43,683 bases of DNA from Candidatus Aminicenantota bacterium. GTDB lineage: Bacteria; Acidobacteriota; Aminicenantia; Aminicenantales; UBA4085. Numbering within the stretch: position 1 is the first letter of the stretch; every line of letters begins with the position of its first letter. The notes below the pieces were generated by a model. That model searched no databases, was not told the origin of the DNA, and saw nothing but the letters and a program-made list of their open reading frames with translations. Below are positions 7,365-14,225 of the stretch, in pieces. The translations under genes and the position numbers were made by a program. The stretch covers positions 1-43,683 of the forward strand of contig JAUYDS010000170.1 of the NCBI GenBank assembly GCA_030691735.1, read 5' to 3'.

Positions 7365-8573
7365 CTAGAACCCGTCGATCAGCGTCTCTCCGGGAGTCTC
7401 TGCTTTTGCCCCGAAGAATTCCGGGCCCCGTCCCGCGTAGAAGGCGAATATCGCCAGCGTCAGAATCCCCGTCAGGATGAACGGCAGTTGGATGCCAAAC
7501 GCGTCGGAGAGGAAGCCGGCCGCGAGCGAGATGAGGGCTCCCGATATGAGCTGGATGTTGGAGACCCAACTGAAGGCCTGCGTTTGGCCTTCCGGCGGAA
7601 CGGTCGAACCGACGAAGGTGTGGAGCGACGGGTAGGTCATCAGGAGGAATCCGCCGAAGGCGAGCAACCCGGCGACGGCCAATTCTTTGAATGGGGCGAA
7701 CCCGATCAGCAGCAGGCTGACGACGGCCCCGCCCAGGCTCAACAAGAAGACGTTCTTCCGGCCGAAGCGCCGGCTCCACGTTCCATACCCATACCCCGTA
7801 ATCGTACCGATCCCGATCCACAGCGCGAGATAGAGGCCGGTCCGCCCCATGGGGATGTGGAACCTGTGGTTGAGAAGGGACGGCGCGTAATAGACCGTGA
7901 CCGACCAGCCCATGCCGCCGAAGAAAAAGCCCGGGATGAAGCGCTTGATCGCCAGGAGGGAACGGGCCCAGGACGCCGGGCCGAGCGAGGCGGCGCGCTC
8001 CTCGTTCCGGGACGACACGCCGCGCAAGGCCAGCATGCCCAGCCCGACGAGGCCGAGGCCGGCGAAGCCCCAGACGAAGAGCGGCGTCTTCCAAGACCAG
8101 CGCTGGGCTAAAAAGCCCACGCTCAGGTAAGCCAGCATGACGCCGACGTTCCCCGAGCCGCTCTGGATGCCCATGGCGTCGTCCAGCTCCTTCCCCGAGC
8201 CGGCCCGCGATTTGGAGATCCAGGCGATGACGACCGGGTGATAGAAACTGCTGAAGACGCGGACGAGGACGAAGAAGAGGAGGAGCATGCCGAACGTCCG
8301 GGCGAAGGGGACGAGGGCGATGGCGGCGCAGATGCCCAGCCCGCTCGCGAGCAGGAGGTGCCGGTATTCGTGCCGGTAGGAGAGGCGGACGGCCAGGAAC
8401 TGCATGATCAGCGTGGTGAGCAGGCCGAGGTTGGAGAGGAGCCCGATCTGGGCGTAGCTCGTGATCAGGAAGCCCTGGCTGTAGAGGATGGGGAAGATCG
8501 TCGGGGTGATGATGGACGCGGCGTCGTTCAGCGCGTGGAAGAGCGAGGCCGAGAGGAGGATCTTCTTCTTCAA
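7365..8573 (-). CDS. MFS transporter, fosmidomycin-resistance (FSR)-like
   Basis: 402 residues, twelve hydrophobic segments. The N-terminal SLFHALNDAASIITPTIFPI and SYAQIGLLSNLGLL match the pattern of the FSR branch of MFS exporters (xHxxND..LxP..YPLL, then YAQIGLL). Charged loops with the usual R-G pattern are weak. The gene starts inside the stop of the malic enzyme gene (ATGA, 8570-8573), so the two are translationally coupled and probably serve one purpose, perhaps export or uptake of an organic acid. The substrate cannot be read from sequence. Confidence 0.78.
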   Translation of the reverse strand: MKKKILLSASLFHALNDAASIITPTIFPILYSQGFLITSYAQIGLLSNLGLLTTLIMQFLAVRLSYRHEYRHLLLASGLGICAAIALVPFARTFGMLLLFFVLVRVFSSFYHPVVIAWISKSRAGSGKELDDAMGIQSGSGNVGVMLAYLSVGFLAQRWSWKTPLFVWGFAGLGLVGLGMLALRGVSSRNEERAASLGPASWARSLLAIKRFIPGFFFGGMGWSVTVYYAPSLLNHRFHIPMGRTGLYLALWIGIGTITGYGYGTWSRRFGRKNVFLLSLGGAVVSLLLIGFAPFKELAVAGLLAFGGFLLMTYPSLHTFVGSTVPPEGQTQAFSWVSNIQLISGALISLAAGFLSDAFGIQLPFILTGILTLAIFAFYAGRGPEFFGAKAETPGETLIDGF

Positions 8574-9919
8574 TCGAAATAGCCGGTCAGGTCGTCGCGG
8601 TTCAATCCTTGTTCGAGCGCGACGCGGGCGACGGCTCGGGCCACGCTCTTGTGGAGCGCCCGGTCGAGCGGGTTGGGGACGATCTCTCCCGACGGGGCGG
8701 CCTCGGCGATGGCCCGCGCCGCGGCGATCAGCATGTCCTGGGTGATGCGGGGGACGTCCGCGTCCACGGCCCCGCGGAAGATCCCCGGGAACCCGAGGAC
8801 GTTGTTGACCGCTTTCCCGTCGGCCGCGTAGGCCGCGCCGGCGGCCATGGCCGCGGCGGGCTCGATCTCGGGATGGGGATTGGACAGGGCCAGGATGATC
8901 TGGCCTTTTTTGACCATATCCTTCTTGATCAGGCCCGGAGCGCCCGTGGTCGCGACCACGATGTCCGAAACGGCCATAATCTCCTTGAGCGTCGAACGCT
9001 TCCCTCCGTACCCTTCGAGCCGCTCCAGGGCGGCCTCGGACAGGTCTGTGCCGAGGACCGGCTTGCCGGTGAAATACATGAGCATCTTGGCGATGGCCAT
9101 GCCGGCGGCGCCCAGCCCGATCTGGCCGATCCGGCAGTTTTTAAGCGCGCCGCAGTTGGAGCGCTCGGCCACGTTGAGCAGGGCCGCGGTCACGACGCAG
9201 GCGGTCCCGTGCTGGTCGTCGTGCATGACCGGGATCGGCACCCGCTCTTGGATCCGCGTCTCGATCTCGAAACACCGCGGCGCGGAGATGTCCTCGAGCT
9301 GGATGGCGCTGAACGTCGGGGCGATGTTCACCACCGTTTCGACGATCTCGTCGGGGTCCTTTGTATTGAGGAGTACCGGAACGCCGGACAGTCCGCAGAG
9401 CGTCTCCATGAGGCTGGCCTTGCCTTCCATGACGGGCATGGCCGCCAGCGGGCCGATGTCGCCCAGGCCGAGCACGGCCGTGCCGTCGGTGACGATGGCC
9501 ACGAAGTGGCGGATGGCGGTGTACCGCCGGGCGAGCCGCGGTTCGTTTTTGATCTTCAGGCAGACCTGGGCCACGCCCGGCGTGTAGACGCGCCGGAGCT
9601 CCTCGAGGGTGTTGATGCGGTAGCGGCTGCGGATGGCGATCTTCCCGCCCTGGTGCATCTCCAAGACGTCGTCCCTGATCTCGAGCAGCTCGGCGTCGGG
9701 ATAGCCCTTGATGACCCGGACGAGCCGTTCGAGCTGGGCTTCGTCGTCGGCGAAAATGACGATGTCCTGGAGCGTATGGGTGCTGCCCATCCGGAGCATC
9801 GTGATCTCTCCGACGTTCCCGCCCTCGTCTCCGAAGGCCGACAACAGGCGGCCCAAGACGCCCGGCGCCTGCCGCAGGCGGCAGCGGAACGTCCGCATGA
9901 TTTTATCTTCCCACCACAT
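8570..9919 (-). CDS. NAD(P)-dependent malic enzyme with N-terminal ACT domain
   Basis: 449 residues from ATG 9919, preceded on the minus strand by GGAGAAAGGAG. Residues 9-85 form an ACT domain (FRCRLRQAPGVLGRLLSAFG is its first strand and helix), a small-molecule-binding regulator. The malic enzyme body follows: RVYTPGVAQ with the catalytic Tyr, MEGKASL with the catalytic Lys, MHDDQHGTACV with the metal-binding Asp pair, then the Rossmann loop GLGAAGMAIAKML and NPHPEI near the end. It decarboxylates malate to pyruvate. The ACT domain implies allosteric control, often by an amino acid, which would suit amino-acid-fermenting metabolism; the ligand is unknown. Confidence 0.9.
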   Translation of the reverse strand: MWWEDKIMRTFRCRLRQAPGVLGRLLSAFGDEGGNVGEITMLRMGSTHTLQDIVIFADDEAQLERLVRVIKGYPDAELLEIRDDVLEMHQGGKIAIRSRYRINTLEELRRVYTPGVAQVCLKIKNEPRLARRYTAIRHFVAIVTDGTAVLGLGDIGPLAAMPVMEGKASLMETLCGLSGVPVLLNTKDPDEIVETVVNIAPTFSAIQLEDISAPRCFEIETRIQERVPIPVMHDDQHGTACVVTAALLNVAERSNCGALKNCRIGQIGLGAAGMAIAKMLMYFTGKPVLGTDLSEAALERLEGYGGKRSTLKEIMAVSDIVVATTGAPGLIKKDMVKKGQIILALSNPHPEIEPAAAMAAGAAYAADGKAVNNVLGFPGIFRGAVDADVPRITQDMLIAAARAIAEAAPSGEIVPNPLDRALHKSVARAVARVALEQGLNRDDLTGYFD

Positions 9920-9938
9920 GGCCGTTCTCCTTTCTCCT

Positions 9939-9990
9939 AATTCGCAGACACATACCGAATTCTTCGGAATTCGGTATGTGTCTGCGAATT
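9939..9990. repeat. REP-like hairpin, copy 2 (perfect arms, TTCG loop)
   Basis: Perfect inverted repeat with 24-base arms (9939-9962 and 9967-9990) around the tetraloop TTCG; the arm core is GACACATACCGAATTC. It lies between the malic enzyme and DUF2284 genes, both on the minus strand, upstream of the malic enzyme Shine-Dalgarno. The UUCG loop would make an exceptionally stable RNA hairpin. Confidence 0.9.
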
Positions 9991-10009
9991 AGGGTGTCAC
10001 CGGATATAT

Positions 10010-10549
10010 TTATTCGATCAACAGGAAGGCGTAGCGGTTCATGGCCTGGTCGAAGGACGACAGGACCTCGATCGGATAGCCGGCCTTGAGGACCGTGGAG
10101 AAGACGTCAATGCCCATCGCATCCGCTCCGGGCCGGGCCAGCTTGGGCTCCTTGCAGGCGGCGCGGTTCGGGGCGCAGCCTTTGCAGAACGAGCAGCTGT
10201 CCATGAACATCAGGAAAGCCTTGACCTGGCCGCCGAGAAAGACGGCCTGCTCGAGTTTGAGGAGCTTGGCGTTCACCCCCTTTGACCAGGCGTGGCGGTC
10301 CTCGGGTTTGGCCACTTTCTTGTGAAAGTGGAAGATCGCGGCGGTCTTGTATTCGCGGAAGAAGCGCTCGCAGTCCTCGACGGGCGGCGTGTTGGGCGGA
10401 CAGCAGGCGTTCTTGCCGTACTCCGAACAGCCGAAGATGCATTTCATCCGGACCCACTGTCCGACGACGATGTCCTGGGGGTCGATCCAGCGGAAATCGG
10501 TGAATCCGTGTTTTTTGAAGAGCGCTTCGAGTTTCTTCTTGTCGGTCAT
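10010..10549 (-). CDS. DUF2284 family metal-binding protein
   Basis: 179 residues. Cys-rich throughout: KCIFGCSEYGKNACCPPNTPP (about residues 36-56) and SCSFCKGCAPNRAACKEP (about 118-135). These two clusters are the hallmark of DUF2284, a predicted iron-sulphur or metal-binding family common in anaerobes with no established reaction. An AAGGGA lies upstream of the ATG. The neighbours do not suggest a role; the REP-like hairpin separates it from the malic enzyme gene. Confidence 0.85.
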   Translation of the reverse strand: MTDKKKLEALFKKHGFTDFRWIDPQDIVVGQWVRMKCIFGCSEYGKNACCPPNTPPVEDCERFFREYKTAAIFHFHKKVAKPEDRHAWSKGVNAKLLKLEQAVFLGGQVKAFLMFMDSCSFCKGCAPNRAACKEPKLARPGADAMGIDVFSTVLKAGYPIEVLSSFDQAMNRYAFLLIE

Positions 10550-10691
10550 TCTTGATGTCCCTTCGTCCTAAACTGTTACTCCCCGTTCATGATAGGGGAG
10601 ACGGAGGGAGGGGTCCCTCCCAAACGCGGAGGTCATTATACTCCAATTTTTGGGACAGACAACCCGAATAGGCCGGGACGGTCCCGAAACC

Positions 10692-10877
10692 GGGGTCGCG
10701 TCTCCACTTTCCACTTTTGGGAATGTCCGTCGACGGCGGCCGGGGCCCCGGGCTTGCCCGGGGGTCCTTTCCGCCGTACTCGCCCGTGGTTAAAAGCCAC
10801 GGGCGAGTGGCGAGCCGAAGGCTCGTCCCTTGACTCGAACGGTTGCCGCGAAAAGTGGAAAGTGGAGACGCGACCCC
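10692..10877. repeat. 27-bp perfect inverted repeats enclosing repeat copy B
   Basis: The 27 bases at 10692-10718 are the exact reverse complement of 10851-10877; the core is GGGGTCGCGTCTCCACTTT. Between them lie 132 bases that hold copy B of the modular GC-rich element. This occupies most of the 349-bp gap (10550-10898) between the DUF2284 gene and the TrmJ-like gene; the remainder has a GGGAGGGGTCCCTCCC palindrome near 10607-10622. No transposase is present, and no target duplication is obvious. Confidence 0.9.
10730..10834. repeat. Modular GC-rich palindromic element, copy B
   Basis: Starts TCGACGGCGGCCGG, then module 1 (CCCCGGGC-TT-GCCCGGGG, then TCCTTTCCGCCG), module 2 (hairpin ACTCGCCCGTGG / CCACGGGCGAGT, 10778-10808, 12 of 12 paired), and module 3 (CGAAGGCTCGTCCCTTGAC, ending 10834). 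Compared with copy A, the module 2 stem differs in sequence yet stays paired, with two compensatory pair changes. Confidence 0.88.
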
Positions 10878-10886
10878 ACTTTTTTG

Positions 10887-10892
10887 TATAAT
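10887..10892 (+). promoter_or_regulatory. -10 element TATAAT, leaderless start for the TrmJ-like gene
   Basis: TATAAT at 10887-10892 is a perfect -10 hexamer and ends six bases before the ATG at 10899, so transcription should begin at or next to the start codon. No Shine-Dalgarno exists. A -35 at standard distance would fall inside the right arm of the 27-bp inverted repeat and is poor. Confidence 0.55.
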
Positions 10893-10898
10893 ACGGCC

Positions 10899-11618
10899 AT
10901 GTTTTCCGTGATCCTGGCCCGGCCCGAGAATCCCGAGAACATCGGCCTGGCCGCCCGGGCGCTCGCGAACACCGGCTTCCGGGACCTGCGTCTGGCGGGA
11001 CTCCGCCGGCTGAGCGTCAAGGCGTTCCGGACCGCGGTCCATGCCGAGGAGATCTTGAACAAGGCGAGGCTATTCAAAGGCCTCGAGGAGGCCGTGGCCG
11101 ACCTCCACCTCGTCTTCGCCGCGACGGCCCGCTGGCGGACCAATTTCCCCTCGATGCCGCTGGCTGAGGCCGTGGAAAAAATGCTGTCCTTCCCCTCCTC
11201 GACGCGGATCGGGCTCCTCTTCGGCAACGAGCGGACCGGCCTGACCTCGGAGGAGATGCGGAGCTCGAACTTCCGCTTCACCATCCCCCAGGCGGCGCGG
11301 CAGCCTTCCTATAATCTCGCTTCGGCCGTTCTCCTGACCCTCTTCCCCTTGTTCTCGGCCGCTCGGCCCGCCGGTCCCGTCCCGTTCGAGAAGCCGTTGG
11401 CCCGCCGGGACCAAGACGCCTGCCTTCGCCGGATCGCCGGCATCCTGGAGGACAGGGAGTTCATGCACGAGGCCAACCGGCGATACGTCACGGACATGAT
11501 CTTCGACCTGTTCGGCCGCCTGGCCATGACGGAGAAGGACCGGCGCTTGTTGTTGGCGGTCTTTTATAAAGGGGTCACGGAGCCGAAGCGGTCGTTTTGC
11601 GTCCTGAAAAAACGTTGA
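10899..11618 (+). CDS. TrmJ/TrmH-family RNA 2'-O-methyltransferase (SPOUT)
   Basis: 239 residues from ATG 10899. SPOUT motifs are clear: motif 1 RPENPENIGLAARALANTGF (residues 7-26), motif 2 GLLFGNERTGL (about 107-117) and motif 3 IPQAARQPSYNLASAV (about 130-145), where the knot binds SAM and the Asn-Leu-Ala-Ser run is typical of TrmJ-type proteins. These enzymes methylate the 2'-hydroxyl of a ribose in tRNA (position 32 for TrmJ). The C-terminal 80 residues are helical, as in TrmJ. Which RNA is modified is not readable here. The gene stands after a repeat-filled gap and probably has its own leaderless promoter. Confidence 0.88.
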   Translation: MFSVILARPENPENIGLAARALANTGFRDLRLAGLRRLSVKAFRTAVHAEEILNKARLFKGLEEAVADLHLVFAATARWRTNFPSMPLAEAVEKMLSFPSSTRIGLLFGNERTGLTSEEMRSSNFRFTIPQAARQPSYNLASAVLLTLFPLFSAARPAGPVPFEKPLARRDQDACLRRIAGILEDREFMHEANRRYVTDMIFDLFGRLAMTEKDRRLLLAVFYKGVTEPKRSFCVLKKR

Positions 11619-11642
11619 TGTCAAGGAAAGGAGAGTTCTCCC

Positions 11643-12050
11643 ATGGCCGATGAAACCTTGTCGGTATCCCTGCCCGGAGGGGTCCGCGCCGATGTCTCCT
11701 ACAAAGGCTTTGAGTTTCGGACCGACCAGCCCGCCTATGCGGGCGGAACGAACTCCGCTCCGTCGCCGTTCGACCTGTTCCTGGCCTCGCTGGCGGCCTG
11801 CGCGGGCTATTTCGTCGTCGCTTTCTGCCGGGAGCGGCAGCTTTCGACCGAGGGCCTGACGCTGTCGATGAGAACGGAACGGAACCCGGAGACGCGGATG
11901 ATCTCGAAGATCGCGATCGACATCTCTTTGCCCCCCGGATTCCCCGAGAAATACCGGAACGCGGTCATCAAAGCCGCGGACCAGTGCACGGTTAAAAGAC
12001 ACATCCTGGCGCCGCCGGCGTTCGAGATTTCGGCGAAGATCGGATCTTGA
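11643..12050 (+). CDS. OsmC-family protein
   Basis: 135 residues, ATG after AAGGAAAGGAGAG. The two conserved Cys of the OsmC/Ohr fold are present: LAACAGYFVVAFC (about residues 51-63) and DQCTVKRHI (about 115-123), with the helix sequence PSPFDLFLASLAAC typical of the family. OsmC proteins reduce organic hydroperoxides through this Cys pair; many YhfA-like relatives in anaerobes have no proven activity. It follows the TrmJ-like gene by 24 bases and is likely co-transcribed. Confidence 0.9.
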   Translation: MADETLSVSLPGGVRADVSYKGFEFRTDQPAYAGGTNSAPSPFDLFLASLAACAGYFVVAFCRERQLSTEGLTLSMRTERNPETRMISKIAIDISLPPGFPEKYRNAVIKAADQCTVKRHILAPPAFEISAKIGS

Positions 12051-12068
12051 GCGACGCGGCCGCCGGCC

Positions 12069-13034
12069 TCACTTGTAATCCGGCAGCCAGAGGTAGTAGA
12101 ACCCGGCTTTGAGCTGAGGCAGCCAGCTCTCTAATCCCTTCTTGTCCAGGACCACGGGATCGGCCATGCTCGCGGCGTAAATGTTCGTCTTGGATTTCGG
12201 ATAGTAGGTATAGGCCACGACCTTGGCCTCCCGGAGCGCGGCGAGAGATAAAACCTTTTTCCTGGCCTCGTCGAAATAGCCGATCTCGTCGATGAGCTTC
12301 AGCTTCAGGGCCTGCTTGGCCGTATAGACCCGGCCGTCGGCGAGCGGGCGCAGCTCTTCGGCCCCGAGTTTGCCCTTCCGGCCTTTCAGGACGGCCGATA
12401 AGAAGTCTTCGTAATATTCATCGATGATGGCCTGGAAAGATCTCTTCTCCTCGTCGGTCATGGTCCGGAAGGGGCTTCCCGAATCCTTCATGCCGCCCGA
12501 TTTGATGATGGTCATTTTGACCCCGATCTTGTCGAAGAGCGTTTCGACGCTGGGGAAAATGGAGATGACGCCGATGCTGCCGGTCAGCGTCGATGGGTGG
12601 GCGAGGACCGCATCGCAGGCCGCAGCGAGGTAATAGCCGCCCGAGGCCGCGACGCTCATCATCAGCCCGACCACGGGCAGGCGGGTCCGTTCCTTGAAGC
12701 GAAGAACCTCGTGGTGGAGGATGTCGCTGGCCGTGACCTCGCCGCCCGGCGTTTCGAGCCGGAGGATGATTCCTTTGACCAGGGGATCGGCCGCGGCCCG
12801 TTCGAGCCGGTAATAGACGCGCGATAGGACGTCCCCTTCGCGCGCGAGAGCGCCCTGCCCCGCGAGCGAGCTGATCATCCCTTCGACGTCGATGACGAGG
12901 ATCTTCTCTTTCGCTGCGCTCGGGACGAGGACGACTTCCTCGAGGCTGTCCTTGCCCAGAAAATCGAGATGAAAGTTCGTCGTGCAGGCGGCCAGCGTCA
13001 GTCCGGCCAGCATCAGGAAGACACTCTTCTTCAT
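12069..13034 (-). CDS. sppA: Signal peptide peptidase SppA (S49 family), lipoprotein form
   Basis: 321 residues from ATG 13034 (GGAGGATCT just before). Residues 1-17 are a lipoprotein signal with lipobox LAAC. The S49 core follows: nucleophile Ser131 in VAASGGYYLA and general base Lys183 in KSGGMKDSGSPFR, the Ser-Lys dyad arrangement of the short SppA type as in Bacillus, not the double-length E. coli enzyme. SppA removes remnant signal peptides in the membrane. The start codon overlaps the stop of a 22-codon upstream ORF (ATGA), so translation may be coupled to it. Confidence 0.9.
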   Translation of the reverse strand: MKKSVFLMLAGLTLAACTTNFHLDFLGKDSLEEVVLVPSAAKEKILVIDVEGMISSLAGQGALAREGDVLSRVYYRLERAAADPLVKGIILRLETPGGEVTASDILHHEVLRFKERTRLPVVGLMMSVAASGGYYLAAACDAVLAHPSTLTGSIGVISIFPSVETLFDKIGVKMTIIKSGGMKDSGSPFRTMTDEEKRSFQAIIDEYYEDFLSAVLKGRKGKLGAEELRPLADGRVYTAKQALKLKLIDEIGYFDEARKKVLSLAALREAKVVAYTYYPKSKTNIYAASMADPVVLDKKGLESWLPQLKAGFYYLWLPDYK

Positions 13035-13099
13035 AGATCCTCCGCGTCCGCCGGGCTCAGCTCGAGGCCGGCCGACTTGAAAAAATCTTTGCGGGTCAT
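13031..13099 (-). CDS. 22-codon leader ORF overlapping sppA start
   Basis: ATG at 13099 is preceded on the minus strand by GGGAAAGGATCGACC, a fair Shine-Dalgarno (AAAGGA). The frame encodes 22 residues beginning MTRKDFFKSAGLEL and ends in TGA at 13033-13031, which overlaps the sppA ATG as ATGA. No homologue is recognised. It could be a translational-coupling leader or the remnant of a longer reading frame; the rest of the 13100-13289 gap holds only an A-rich tract (13180-13192) and no other gene. Confidence 0.45.
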   Translation of the reverse strand: MTRKDFFKSAGLELSPADAEDL

Positions 13100-13289
13100 G
13101 GTCGATCCTTTCCCCAAACATATGTATTTTGGCGTTCGGTCGCTGGAACAAGGATCATGCACAGCTCTCTATTTTCCCATAAAAAAAAATATACTCTGGC
13201 CGGGCCGCCGCTGTCAAGCCTCCGGGCCCTGACTCTGAGGCCGTTCCTTTGGAGAAAGCGAGGCGCGGGTGGCGCGGAGGGAAAAAAGA

Positions 13290-14219
13290 TCAGCGCGGGC
13301 CGATGACCCGGAGGGCCTTGGGCAGGACCTTGAGCTCGATCTCGTCGCGGACCGGCATGATCTCGCCGTTGTACTGGATATGCAGGTCCTTGCCCCGGAT
13401 GAGCATCCTCTTCACCTTGAAATGTTTGAGGATCTTCTGGTAGCGGCCCGTGTAGATCAGCGGAAAATAGAAGACGTAGCTGTAAGCCCGGATGTCGAAG
13501 AACGTCACGTCGAGATAGCCGTCGTCGATGCGGGCCTTGGGGGCGATCGCCCAGTTGTAACCGAAATAATTGATCTTGTTGACGATGCAGTCGTACAGCT
13601 TGAGCTTGAGGCTCTTCTCGTCGAACTGGCGGCCCCTGTCGTCCCGGCCGTCGAACAGGTCCACTTCCATCTCCTCCCGGGGATAGGTGAACATGATCCT
13701 CGAGGCTAGGACGTGGCCGAGCAGACCGGGGATCTTGGATTGGGATTTCTTGTGGGTCGTCTTGGCCGTGGCCCCGATGCTGACGAGGCTGGCGATCTGC
13801 CCGCCGACATCGATCACGTCGATCGGCTTCGGCGTACCCGTTTCTAAAAGCCGGACCGCCTTCCGGATCTGCTTGGGGATGCGCAGGGACCGCCGCACGG
13901 CGTTCCCGCTGCCGAGGGGAACGAGCCCGAGCACGACGGCGTTCTGCCGTCCCGCCTCGAATATGCCCTGCATGACGTCGGCCATCGTCCCGTCGCCGCC
14001 CAGCGCCACAAGGACGTCGTTCTCGAGGCTGAGCCTTCGGGACAGTTCGATCATGCCGGCCTTGTCCTTGGCCTGGTCATGGACGCGGCCGGGGAACGCC
14101 GCGTGGATATATTCCCGAAGTTTCGGCAGCCGCAGCCATCTGCCTTTCGCCGACCTCGGGTTGACGATGAGGGCGACCCTCTGACCGGCCGGTTCTGCCC
14201 TCTTCTCGGGTTGAGCCAT
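13290..14219 (-). CDS. Diacylglycerol/lipid kinase (DagK family, YegS-like)
   Basis: 309 residues. The N-terminal ALIVNPRSAKGRW, the nucleotide-binding loop ALGGDGTMADVMQGI (about residues 77-91) and PLGSGNAVRRSLRIP (about 110-124) are the three conserved blocks of the DagK catalytic domain; the C-terminal half is the beta-sandwich with KARIDDGYLDVTFF. The family phosphorylates diacylglycerol or related lipids with ATP at the inner membrane face. The gene ends inside the GC-rich 3' region and lies six bases from the PHP gene stop, in the same direction, so they are probably co-transcribed. Confidence 0.88.
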   Translation of the reverse strand: MAQPEKRAEPAGQRVALIVNPRSAKGRWLRLPKLREYIHAAFPGRVHDQAKDKAGMIELSRRLSLENDVLVALGGDGTMADVMQGIFEAGRQNAVVLGLVPLGSGNAVRRSLRIPKQIRKAVRLLETGTPKPIDVIDVGGQIASLVSIGATAKTTHKKSQSKIPGLLGHVLASRIMFTYPREEMEVDLFDGRDDRGRQFDEKSLKLKLYDCIVNKINYFGYNWAIAPKARIDDGYLDVTFFDIRAYSYVFYFPLIYTGRYQKILKHFKVKRMLIRGKDLHIQYNGEIMPVRDEIELKVLPKALRVIGPR

Positions 14220-14225
14220 GAGCGG

